A stretch of DNA of 37,646 nt. Origin: Winogradskyella sp. GTDB lineage: Bacteria > Bacteroidota > Bacteroidia > Flavobacteriales > Flavobacteriaceae. Made by a program: the position numbers and the translations under genes. Positions 27,501-34,492 of the stretch are shown here, piece after piece. Within the stretch, counting starts at the first letter, position 1. The number at the start of each line of letters is the position of its first letter. A model generated the notes under the pieces. The model was given only the letters and a program-made list of their open reading frames with translations. It was not told the DNA's origin and made no database searches. The stretch covers positions 1-37,646 of the forward strand of contig NZ_JABSST010000026.1 of assembly GCF_013213975.1 (NCBI RefSeq), given 5' to 3'.

Positions 27501-27827
27501 CCTGGGCGATTTATTGGTCAAGCCGTAGCTGAAGATACCTTCGATTTTGCTGTGCCTTATTTTAATGGTTCACTGAATACTGAAGAATTCGAACCATCAA
27601 TTTCTGTTTATCCTAATCCTGCGATAAATGGTGAAATCTTTATTTCAAACACTGATGGAACGGAAACCATTCAATTGTTTGATATTAGTGGTAGGCAGAT
27701 TGAAATTCTAAATGAATCTTTTGACCAATTCACAAATACTACTGCTTTAAAAGTTGATGTTGCAACAACAGGATTATATTTGCTTAAATTAAATGATCTA
27801 TCAAAAATGATTATCATTAAGGATTAG
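24531..27827 (+). CDS. 3' fragment: FG-GAP, UnbV, haloperoxidase-like domain and T9SS tail
   Basis: Same frame as the 5' fragment. The open stretch starts directly after the TAA at 24285. TTG at 24531 is the first reasonable alternative start, and the first ATG comes 29 codons later. All catalytic residues of the vanadate site and the C-terminal sorting signal are in this part, but without an export signal it should not reach the T9SS. It is treated as the back part of one gene. Coding quality does not decay after the stop: no further stops or frameshifts occur in about 3.5 kb, which argues for a recent lesion or a base error. Confidence 0.6.
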   Translation: MDPNTLFVNQSGSSFAENASTYGINTSGEDMGLTVGDYDLNGEFDLFVTSVDDNFLLTNNGDGTFSELADMNGVGNSLWAWGTKFSDFDLDGDEDLFVANGFVPNRRGEEANIYYRNSAAQGSVAFSDVSGVLGLNELGISVEALDFDYDNDGDMDLIVTNSDRECFFYENKLLNFDDTITTLNWFKVRLEGTTSNRDAIGTTVSITTVNGTLKRYYSGVGFLGQNLQGVHFGIDDATQITNLEVNWPSGLTENYTNLSSNITVKLTEGTGLEVLDIEPSQKMYGCTDPLSCNYDPDAVLDDGSCSYLPSQILVGNTSSSFLRTETYTYNIAPGSTANWTVLGGEILTGQGTSAINVRWHLEESGSVSVRETDDQCSSTEVSINVNLGVDNLPEDISIARLWNEALLEAIRDDFARPTIHARNLFHTSVAMYDVWAVYDNIAIPYLIGNSLNGYSSTLVDFTPNEDLETSLSKAISFAMYRLMSHRFQNSPGVDETQARFDLLMDKLGFDRTNTSMFYEDGDAAAFGNFVAQTIIDYGLQDGSRETTGYDNAYYEPVNQPYGLDVNNNPPINDPNRWQPLGLDVFIDQGGNPIGDNIPPFLSPEWGNVFGFALKEEDKVTYQREGNDYHVFHDPSDPPYISLTEDNALSDAYKWGFSMVSVWQSHLDQSDGVMWDISPNSIGNIDISTFPTAYTDYPSFYDFLNGGANSNGHSVNTVTGNPYEVNMVPRGDYARVLAEFWADGPDSETPPGHWFSILNYVNDHPQFEKRFEGAGDVLDPLEWDVKAYFVLGGGMHDAAISAWSVKGWYDYIRPISAIRSMAERGQSSDNTLSNYDVGGMPLIDGLIEVVEMGDPLAGFANQHLGKIKLFTWRGHDFIGNTETDQAGVGWILAEDWYPYQRPSFVTPPFAGYVSGHSTYSRTAAELITMMTGSEYFPGGLGEFTAKANEFLVFEEGPSVDVVLQWATYRDASDQTSLSRIWGGIHPPADDIPGRFIGQAVAEDTFDFAVPYFNGSLNTEEFEPSISVYPNPAINGEIFISNTDGTETIQLFDISGRQIEILNESFDQFTNTTALKVDVATTGLYLLKLNDLSKMIIIKD

Positions 27828-27856
27828 ACTAGCTAAAGTAAGTTGTTTAAAAGCCA

Positions 27857-28456
27857 ATGCAAAATCAATTTCTCGAATATATTCCTGAAACAGCAGTACC
27901 TCAGATAGAATCATTATTACAGCTGGATAACCTAATCATAAAGGTTAAAAAAGAGCGCAAAACCAAGCATGGGGATTATCGGATGTTACCCGAAGGAAAG
28001 CATCAAATTACAGTCAACGGTAATTTAAATCCATATCGCTTTTTAATCACCCTAATTCACGAAATTGCTCATTTTGAGGCCTATAAAACTTATGGCCAAT
28101 TAATAAAGCCTCATGGTAAAGAATGGAAACAAACCTTTCAGCATTTGATGTTGCCTTTTTTAAGGCCAGAGATTTTTCCAAAAGAGTTATTACCTTTATT
28201 AGCAAGACATTTTAAAAACCCAAAAGCGTCTAGTGATACGGATGGGCAACTCGCTTTAGCTTTAAAACAATTTGATGTAGCTAACGATAAGACCTATGTA
28301 TTTCAGGTAAATTTGAACCAGCGCTTTAAACTTTATAATGATAGAGTCTTTATTCGCGGTAATAAAAGAAGAAAACGAATTGAATGCATTGAGGAAGCAA
28401 CAGGAAAGATGTATCTTTTTAACCCTTATGCAGAAGTAAAAATACTAGAACAATGA
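27857..28456 (+). CDS. SprT-like zinc metallopeptidase domain protein
   Basis: Protein of 199 residues with the zincin motif HEIAH (His68, Glu69, His72) in LITLIHEIAHFEAYKTYG; a further His in KPHGKEW (His86) is a likely third ligand. This is the SprT/Spartan-type arrangement. The C-terminal part has the short beta-rich segment seen in SprT family members but no zinc-ribbon cysteines. Its role is unknown in bacteria; the eukaryotic relative cleaves DNA-protein crosslinks. The stop overlaps the start of the next gene as ATGA. Confidence 0.88.
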   Translation: MQNQFLEYIPETAVPQIESLLQLDNLIIKVKKERKTKHGDYRMLPEGKHQITVNGNLNPYRFLITLIHEIAHFEAYKTYGQLIKPHGKEWKQTFQHLMLPFLRPEIFPKELLPLLARHFKNPKASSDTDGQLALALKQFDVANDKTYVFQVNLNQRFKLYNDRVFIRGNKRRKRIECIEEATGKMYLFNPYAEVKILEQ

Positions 28457-29532
28457 ATAATAATTATTACGCTATATTAATGGCAGGAGGTGTAGGCTCA
28501 AGATTTTGGCCAGTTAGTACACAAAATTTCCCAAAGCAATTTCATGATATGCTAGGAACAGGTGAAACACTGATTCAAAAGACCTTTAATCGCTTAGCAA
28601 ATTTAATTCCAGCAGAGAATATTTTCATATTAACTAATGAGCATTACAATGATTTAGTTTTTGAACAACTACCTGGAGTAACCAAGCGTCAGGTCGTATT
28701 AGAACCAGCAATGCGTAACACAGCTCCATGCATTCTATATGCTGCTCTGAAGATTCAAAAAGAAAATGAAGATGCAGTAATGATTGTGGCTCCTAGTGAT
28801 CATTGGATTGAGGATGAACAAGCATTTTCTAATAACGTACAGACCGCATTTGATTTCTGTGAGTCTAATGATGCTTTAATGACTTTAGGAATTACTCCAA
28901 CATTCGCAAATACAGGATATGGTTATATTGAGTTTGATAAATCAAGTAATTCAGAGATTAAATCTGTTGATCAATTTAGAGAAAAGCCAGATTATGAAAC
29001 AGCAAAGACTTTTATTGAGCAAGGTAATTTCTTATGGAATGCAGGTATATTTATGTGGAGTGCTAAGACTGTTGTTTCAGCTTTTAAAAGAAATCAACCA
29101 CAATTGTTTGAACTTTTTGAGAGCGGCTATACTGTTTATAACACTGAATTTGAAGACGATTTTATAAAAGAAAATTATCCAAAGGCAGAGAACATTTCTG
29201 TTGATTATGCTTTAATGGAAAAGAGTGATAATGTTCATGTAATTCCAGCGACTTTTGATTGGAACGATTTAGGAACTTGGGGAAGTTTATATGATAAGCT
29301 GGATAAAGATGAAGACAGCAATGCTGTTGTAAATTCAAGAGTTTTAGCTGAAAATGCATCAGGTAATATGATACGTTCTAAAAAAGATAAGATTGTCGTT
29401 TTAGATGGACTAAAAGATTATATCATAGTAGATAAAGACGAAGTTTTGCTTATCTTTCCTAAGGCTAAAGAGCAAGACATTAAAAAGGTCCTCCAAAATG
29501 TAAAAGCCAATTTTGGGGAGGAATACGGTTAA
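28453..29532 (+). CDS. manC: Mannose-1-phosphate guanylyltransferase
   Basis: Makes GDP-mannose from mannose-1-phosphate and GTP for cell-surface glycans. The nucleotidyltransferase signature MAGGVGSRFWPVSTQNFPKQF lies at about 10-30, PSDHWIEDE gives the metal-binding Asp, and GYGYIEF, FREKPD, LWNAGIFMW and DWNDLGTWGSLY are typical of the GMP family. Length 359 matches the single-domain form without the isomerase half. The gene overlaps the SprT-like gene by four bases and is followed after three bases by the DUF389 gene, so all three are likely co-transcribed. Confidence 0.94.
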   Translation: MNNNYYAILMAGGVGSRFWPVSTQNFPKQFHDMLGTGETLIQKTFNRLANLIPAENIFILTNEHYNDLVFEQLPGVTKRQVVLEPAMRNTAPCILYAALKIQKENEDAVMIVAPSDHWIEDEQAFSNNVQTAFDFCESNDALMTLGITPTFANTGYGYIEFDKSSNSEIKSVDQFREKPDYETAKTFIEQGNFLWNAGIFMWSAKTVVSAFKRNQPQLFELFESGYTVYNTEFEDDFIKENYPKAENISVDYALMEKSDNVHVIPATFDWNDLGTWGSLYDKLDKDEDSNAVVNSRVLAENASGNMIRSKKDKIVVLDGLKDYIIVDKDEVLLIFPKAKEQDIKKVLQNVKANFGEEYG

Positions 29533-29535
29533 ACT

Positions 29536-31023
29536 ATGAGCGACGAAAGTAAATTCAACTTTTCTGAAGAAGAACAAAAATTAAGTAAAGACAAAGCAGT
29601 AGAAGAGAAAAAAGAAGCTGTTAAAAAGGATGCGCAAGGACTTTTTTCAAGTATATCCACATTCTTAAGTGAGCTTTTAGATTTTAGAGACGATACCGAT
29701 AGAGACGCAACAATTGCTGCCATAAAAACGGATATCTCATTTAAAGGTGCAACCGCGTGGATATTGGTTTGTTCCATCATGGTGGCATCTGTTGGACTCA
29801 ATGCTGATTCTACTGCAGTGGTAATTGGTGCCATGTTAATTTCTCCACTAATGGGCCCGATTTTGGGTATCGGTATGTCAATAGCACTAAATGATATTGA
29901 CACGCTTAAGAAATCACTCATTAACTTGGCAACAATGATCGTGCTAAGTTTACTTACAGCGTATATCTTTTTTAGATTTTTTCCGCTTGGGACATCATCA
30001 GAAACATCGGAACTTTTAGGTAGAACAAAACCAGATATTCGAGATGTTGTAATAGCCTTTTTTGGTGGCTTAGCCTTAATTATTGCTCGAACAAAAAAGG
30101 GCACTATTGCTTCTGTTATTTTTGGTGTAGCCATTGCAACTGCCTTAATGCCGCCTCTATGTACAGCAGGATACAGTCTTGCAAAAGGCAATTGGATATT
30201 TTTTGGTGGTGCAATGAATTTGTTTACCATTAACACCATATTTATTGCTTTAGCAACTTTTATAGTACTTAAAGTTTTAAGATTCCCAATGCTTAAATAT
30301 GCGAATTCTCAAAGGCGTAAACGAACAGCTCAATTGGCCTCATTAATTGCTATTGCAGTTATGATTTGGCCAACCTTAACATTTATTGATGTTTATAAAG
30401 AATCTATTTTTGATAATCAAGCAAAAAAGTTTATAGAAACCAAAGTCGAGCCGCTTAATGTTCAACTGTTTGACAAGGACTATAGGTATGAAGACCAGGT
30501 TATTGAGTTGAGTTTTTTCAGTGAAATAAGCGATCAAACAAAACAGCTTTGGAATAATGAGTTAACCTCTAATCCAAATTTTGACAAGTTAAAAAATGTT
30601 GAACTTAAAATTAAAGGTGGAGATTCAAAGAGTTTTGAGCTAATTACAAATGCTTATAATGATAAAAGAGAAGAACTGAATCAAAGTAGATTATTAATCT
30701 CAGCTTTAGAAAAAGAAATCGATGAGCTCCAACAAACTATTTCTGGATTGAATCAACAACTCGAAGCCCAAAACACATCAGACGACATAGCTTTTTCTGC
30801 TCTGGCTAAAGATGCTAAAATTCGTTTTAATGATCTTGAATACTTTGGTTATGCGAAGATGTTAGAATCAAAAGATTTTATTAAAATTGATACGCTTTCA
30901 GTGGCTAACATCAAATGGAAAGCTTCTGTAAATGATAGTATTGCTTTAGTCAAAGAAGGAGAATTATTAGTTTGGTTAAAACAGGTATTGAAGACCGAAA
31001 AGGTGAGTATAAAGCGAAATTAA
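29536..31023 (+). CDS. DUF389 (TIGR00341-like) integral membrane protein
   Basis: Protein of 495 residues and unknown function. A charged N-terminus (about 1-60) precedes at least five membrane helices between about 75 and 290. These hold the DUF389 hallmark VVIGAMLISPLMGPILGIGMSI and GVAIATALMPPLCTAGYSLAKGNWIFFGGAMNLF. The C-terminal 200 residues are soluble, with a predicted coiled coil (about 370-405, rich in Glu, Gln and Leu). The family name is certain but says nothing on function. Its stop codon abuts the stop codon of the convergent ABC ATPase with no bases between them. Confidence 0.9.
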   Translation: MSDESKFNFSEEEQKLSKDKAVEEKKEAVKKDAQGLFSSISTFLSELLDFRDDTDRDATIAAIKTDISFKGATAWILVCSIMVASVGLNADSTAVVIGAMLISPLMGPILGIGMSIALNDIDTLKKSLINLATMIVLSLLTAYIFFRFFPLGTSSETSELLGRTKPDIRDVVIAFFGGLALIIARTKKGTIASVIFGVAIATALMPPLCTAGYSLAKGNWIFFGGAMNLFTINTIFIALATFIVLKVLRFPMLKYANSQRRKRTAQLASLIAIAVMIWPTLTFIDVYKESIFDNQAKKFIETKVEPLNVQLFDKDYRYEDQVIELSFFSEISDQTKQLWNNELTSNPNFDKLKNVELKIKGGDSKSFELITNAYNDKREELNQSRLLISALEKEIDELQQTISGLNQQLEAQNTSDDIAFSALAKDAKIRFNDLEYFGYAKMLESKDFIKIDTLSVANIKWKASVNDSIALVKEGELLVWLKQVLKTEKVSIKRN

Positions 31024-31791
31024 TTATTGGTTTTCTTCTAAGTACATACGACGAACTTTTTTAAATAATTCAGAAGAATATACAAAATTTGTTACGGCTT
31101 TATTGTCCGTTCTAAAAATGGTGTCTTTGGAACCTTCCCACTCTTTATGCCCATCTTTAAGAAAAACAATTTTTTCACCAATCTCCATTACCGAATTCAT
31201 GTCATGTGAATTAATAACAGTTGTTATTTGATATTCATCAGTTATTTCTTGAATGAGATTATCAATAACTATAGCGGTTTTTGGGTCCAGTCCTGAGTTT
31301 GGTTCATCACAAAACAAATATTTTGGATTGTTTACGATGGCTCTGGCGATTGCCACACGCTTTTGCATACCACCTGAAGCTTCACTCGGCATTTTATGAT
31401 GTGCACCATCAAGATTAACACGCTTCAACACAAAATCTACACGATCCTCCATCTCGCTTTTACTTTGTTTGGTAAACATACGCAAAGGAAACATTACATT
31501 TTCTGCAATAGTCATAGAATCAAAAAGGGCACTGCCTTGAAAGACCATACCAATATCAGACCTTAGTTCCGTCCTTTCATCTGCACTTAGATTACTAAAT
31601 ATTTTGCCATCATAAGAAATACTACCTTGTTCATATTCAAATAATCCTAAGAGGCATTTTAAAAATACGGTTTTACCAGAACCACTCTGTCCAATGATTA
31701 GATTTGTCTTGCCCTTATCAAAAGTGGTTGTAATACCCTTTAAAATATGAGCTTCACCAAAAGATTTATGTAAGTCTTTAACTTCTATCAT
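31024..31791 (-). CDS. ABC transporter ATP-binding protein, MlaF-like
   Basis: Cytoplasmic ATPase of 255 residues. Walker A is GQSGSGKT (34-41), the signature is SGGMQKRVAIARAIV, Walker B is YLFCDEPNSGLDP, and the His loop is VINSHDM. The match to the MlaF (Ttg2A) group rests on the GLDP and KRV signature context and on the adjacent MlaE permease, which overlaps by one base. The pair should move phospholipids between the inner and outer membrane. The MlaD substrate-binding partner is not beside it. Confidence 0.9.
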   Translation of the reverse strand: MIEVKDLHKSFGEAHILKGITTTFDKGKTNLIIGQSGSGKTVFLKCLLGLFEYEQGSISYDGKIFSNLSADERTELRSDIGMVFQGSALFDSMTIAENVMFPLRMFTKQSKSEMEDRVDFVLKRVNLDGAHHKMPSEASGGMQKRVAIARAIVNNPKYLFCDEPNSGLDPKTAIVIDNLIQEITDEYQITTVINSHDMNSVMEIGEKIVFLKDGHKEWEGSKDTIFRTDNKAVTNFVYSSELFKKVRRMYLEENQ

Positions 31792-32528
31792 TAGCCTAAA
31801 AGTAAACTGGTTAGTAAAAAGTTAAGAAGTATAATTACAACACTGGTCCAAACAAAGGATGTTGTGCTGGCCTTACCAACTTCGAGAGCACCACCTTTCA
31901 TGAAATACCCATAAAACGAAGGAATTGTTGCTAGAATAAAAGCAAACACTAAGGTCTTAATAAAGGCATAGGCCATATGAAAGGCAATGAAGTCATTCTG
32001 CACTCCATCTATGTAATCGTCCATGGTGCCATAACCTCCATAAACGCAAGCTACAAGTCCTCCTAGAATACCTAATGACATCGCAATTGAAATTACAAAT
32101 GGGTATAAGGTTAAGGCAATAAATTTTGGAAATACCAAGTAATTGATAGCATTTATGCCCATTACTTCTAGGGCATCAATCTGTTCTGTAACTCTCATGG
32201 TACCAATACTGGAGGTGATAAACGAGCCGACTTTACCGGCCATGATTATAGAAATAAATGTTGGTGCAAACTCTAGGATAATAGATTGTCTCGTTGCAAA
32301 ACCCACCAAGTATTTTGGGATCAATGGATTGCTAATGTTTAAAGATGTTTGTATTGCAACAACTCCACCAACAAAAAATGCTATAAAGGCAACAATACCA
32401 AGCGATCCTATAATAAGGTCATCAATATCTTTTAGGATTAATGTTTTTAGCACCGACCATTTGGTGGGTTTGCGAAACATATCCTTAATCATTAGAAAAT
32501 AAGTGCCAATATTATGAAGGTACTTCAT
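31791..32528 (-). CDS. MlaE-family lipid ABC transporter permease
   Basis: Inner-membrane permease of 245 residues. The conserved MlaE features are FVGGVVAIQTSLNI, the helix with EFAPTFISIIMAGKVGSFITSSIGTMRVTEQIDALEVMGINAIN (shown in parts: GKVGSFITSSIGTMRVTEQI), and a C-terminal pair of membrane segments. It forms a transporter with the ATPase encoded next to it, translationally coupled through a TAATG-type overlap. It diverges from the alkaline phosphatase gene. Confidence 0.91.
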   Translation of the reverse strand: MKYLHNIGTYFLMIKDMFRKPTKWSVLKTLILKDIDDLIIGSLGIVAFIAFFVGGVVAIQTSLNISNPLIPKYLVGFATRQSIILEFAPTFISIIMAGKVGSFITSSIGTMRVTEQIDALEVMGINAINYLVFPKFIALTLYPFVISIAMSLGILGGLVACVYGGYGTMDDYIDGVQNDFIAFHMAYAFIKTLVFAFILATIPSFYGYFMKGGALEVGKASTTSFVWTSVVIILLNFLLTSLLLG

Positions 32529-32607
32529 GTAAGAATTTCTTAGTGCTAAAGTATGAAAAAAGATGAGTTTATTAATGTTAATTTAAATTAAGATGGTTGA
32601 AAAAACG

Positions 32608-32615
32608 TATTTTTG
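32608..32615 (+). promoter_or_regulatory. Candidate -7 element for the alkaline phosphatase gene
   Basis: TATTTTTG matches TAnnTTTG and lies 26 bases before the ATG. The -33 region is AT-rich without a TTG at standard spacing, so this is a partial promoter. Confidence 0.5.
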
Positions 32616-32640
32616 AAACGCAAAATAATGGCTTAGAATA

Positions 32641-34308
32641 ATGAAAAATATCTTTTCAATACTTGTAACCTTAACCATAATTTTTTCTTGTAAAGCACAA
32701 GAAAAGAGTAGGGACGTTTCCATAAATTCTTATGGGGAAACAGTCTCAAAAACACCAAAATTAATTGTAGGAATTGTGGTTGATCAGATGCGATATGATT
32801 ATCTAACTCGTTTTGAATCTAAGTTTGGTGAAGGAGGTTTTAAGCGACTAATCAATGAAGGGTTTAACTGTAAAAACAACCATTTTAATTATGTGCCAAC
32901 CTATACAGGACCAGGTCACGCATCTGTATATACAGGTACAACACCAAAATACCACGGTATTATTTCTAATAATTGGTATGATAAAGAGATAAAGGCGTCT
33001 GTTTATTGTGCACAGGATGATGAGGTAAATTCTGTAGGTACCGAGAGTTCAGCTGGTAGAATGTCTCCACAGCGTATGCTAACCACGAGCTTTGCCGATG
33101 AAAACCGATTATTTACGCAAATGCGAGGTAAGACCATTGGAATTGCCCTTAAAGATAGAGGAGCAATATTACCAGCAGGCCACACCGCTAATGCGGCATA
33201 TTGGTTTCATGGAAAGGATGAAGGAGTATGGATAACAAGCAGTTTTTATAGAAAGGATTTACCTAAATGGGTCAGTGACTTTAATGCTTCTGATGCTGTT
33301 GCATCTTATCTTAAAGTTTGGAATACTGCGTTTCCAATAGATACGTATATTGAAAGTGGTGAAGATCAAAATGATTTTGAGCGTGGATTTAATGGAAAGC
33401 CAACTGCAACCTTCCCTTATGACTTAGCTGCATTAAGCTCGCAAAATGGTGGTTTTGATATTTTGAAGACAACACCTTATGGCAATAGTATAACTATGGA
33501 TTTTGCTTTAGCTGCCCTTAAAGGTGAGACCTTAGGGCAAGATGAAGATACTGATGTTTTAGCCATTAGTTTTTCGAGTACAGATTATGTAGGTCATAAT
33601 TTTGGAGTGAACTCTAAAGAAGTTGAGGACACTTACATAAGGCTAGATAAAGATCTAGAACGGTTATTAGATGCTTTAGATAGTTATGTTGGAGAAGGGG
33701 AATACACGGTTTTTTTAACAGCAGATCATGGTGCGGTTAACGTGCCAGCTTATTTGCAATCGGTTAAGATTCCAGCGGGTTATTTAGATTATAATACTAG
33801 GAAAGCATTATTTCAAAAGTTTTTAATGGATACTTATGGCACGACAGATTTGGTAGAGAATGTAAGCAACAACCAGATATTTTTAAACAAGACCAAATTA
33901 AAGGAGTTAGGTCTTAATATTCATGATGTAGAGCAAGCCTTAGTAGACGAACAAATTAGCTATCCTAATATTGCCAAGGTGTATACAGCAACGACTATGA
34001 ACAGTACTAATTTTACCACAGGTATTGAGGTATTATTACAAAATGGATATAATCAAAAGCGCTCTGGTGATGTAATTGTTGTAGACGATATTGCTCATAT
34101 TGCTTACAGCAGAAAAGGATCTACGCATGGTAGTGGTTTAAACTATGATACTCATGTGCCTTTATTATTTTTTGGTTCAGGTATACAGCAGGGTGAAACC
34201 TATACTAAAACGATAATCTCAGATATTGCACCAACTATTTCTGCACTTTTAGGGATTAGTTTTCCAAATGGTGCAACAGGTAGACCTTTAGGATTTGTAT
34301 TAGACTAA
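32641..34308 (+). CDS. pafA: PafA-type alkaline phosphatase lipoprotein
   Basis: Phosphate-irrepressible alkaline phosphatase (555 residues), hydrolysing phosphomonoesters outside the cytoplasm. A lipobox (IIFSC, Cys17) indicates a lipid-anchored form. In the alkaline phosphatase superfamily core the first metal ligand is Asp48 in VVDQMRYD, the nucleophile is Thr89 in TYTGPGHAS, and Asn110 follows in SNNWYD. Lys171 and Arg173 in ALKDRGA are the residue pair that favours monoesters in PafA. Later metal ligands lie in SFSSTDYVGHNFG and TADHGAVNVP, plus the late GSTHGSGLNYDTHVPLLFFG. All key residues are in place. Followed by a hairpin terminator. Confidence 0.93.
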   Translation: MKNIFSILVTLTIIFSCKAQEKSRDVSINSYGETVSKTPKLIVGIVVDQMRYDYLTRFESKFGEGGFKRLINEGFNCKNNHFNYVPTYTGPGHASVYTGTTPKYHGIISNNWYDKEIKASVYCAQDDEVNSVGTESSAGRMSPQRMLTTSFADENRLFTQMRGKTIGIALKDRGAILPAGHTANAAYWFHGKDEGVWITSSFYRKDLPKWVSDFNASDAVASYLKVWNTAFPIDTYIESGEDQNDFERGFNGKPTATFPYDLAALSSQNGGFDILKTTPYGNSITMDFALAALKGETLGQDEDTDVLAISFSSTDYVGHNFGVNSKEVEDTYIRLDKDLERLLDALDSYVGEGEYTVFLTADHGAVNVPAYLQSVKIPAGYLDYNTRKALFQKFLMDTYGTTDLVENVSNNQIFLNKTKLKELGLNIHDVEQALVDEQISYPNIAKVYTATTMNSTNFTTGIEVLLQNGYNQKRSGDVIVVDDIAHIAYSRKGSTHGSGLNYDTHVPLLFFGSGIQQGETYTKTIISDIAPTISALLGISFPNGATGRPLGFVLD

Positions 34309-34345
34309 AAAAAAGCCTCTGAGCGTGTCAAAGGCGCTTTTGTTG
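34307..34345 (+). terminator. Terminator after the alkaline phosphatase gene
   Basis: GCCTCTGA (34315-34322) pairs with TCAAAGGC (34328-34335) with one mismatch around a 5-base loop, flanked by an A run and a T-rich stretch. The stem is imperfect but placed right after the stop codon. Confidence 0.65.
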
Positions 34346-34423
34346 ATTATTGAAAAAATAATCGGTCAATAATCAATTCTTATTAATCTTTTTTGAGGAA
34401 TCTTAGTGTTTTATGATTCCTCA
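34343..34423. repeat. Cluster of inverted repeats between convergent genes
   Basis: TTGATTATTGA (34343-34353) and TCAATAATCAA (34366-34376) form a perfect 11-base inverted repeat. A shorter stem uses the same left arm: GATTATT (34345-34351) with AATAATC (34357-34363). Further right, TGAGGAATC (34394-34402) pairs with GATTCCTCA (34415-34423). None is followed by a T run in either direction, so they are not classical terminators. The rest of 34309-34492 holds nothing recognisable. Confidence 0.7.
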
Positions 34424-34492
34424 TTGATCTACTAACTAATTTTAATTCAACAAAAATTACTTCAGTATGGTGTTCATTTAAATCAATAAATG

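Larger units (their letters stand above)
23799..27827 (+). pseudogene. Secreted FG-GAP/UnbV/vanadium-haloperoxidase-like T9SS protein, interrupted by an in-frame stop
   Basis: One frame runs from the ATG at 23799 to 27827 (1342 codons plus stop) with a single internal TAA at 24282-24284. Both sides read as one protein. It has a signal peptide (about 1-25), seven or more FG-GAP/VCBS repeats of the form DYNNDGFPDLF (about 45-410) and an ASPIC/UnbV-like segment (about 445-520). A Cys-rich motif GCTDPLSCNYDPDA...DDGSC (about 529-549) and a PKD-like stretch follow. A vanadium-haloperoxidase/PAP2 domain (about 638-1260) carries Lys1049, Arg1056, Ser1157-Gly1158-His1159, Arg1222 and His1228. A T9SS type A sorting tail begins at YPNP (about 1268-1342). 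Explanations are a true nonsense mutation, a sequencing error or readthrough. The downstream part has no signal peptide, so split products should not be secreted intact. Similarity to haloperoxidases is by residue pattern; a phosphatase activity is an alternative. Confidence 0.85.

Noticed and set aside
29529-30239. 236-codon open frame on the minus strand opposite the DUF389 gene
   Set aside because: It mirrors the membrane-helix codons of a clearly recognised family on the plus strand and its translation shows no domain, so it is a shadow frame.
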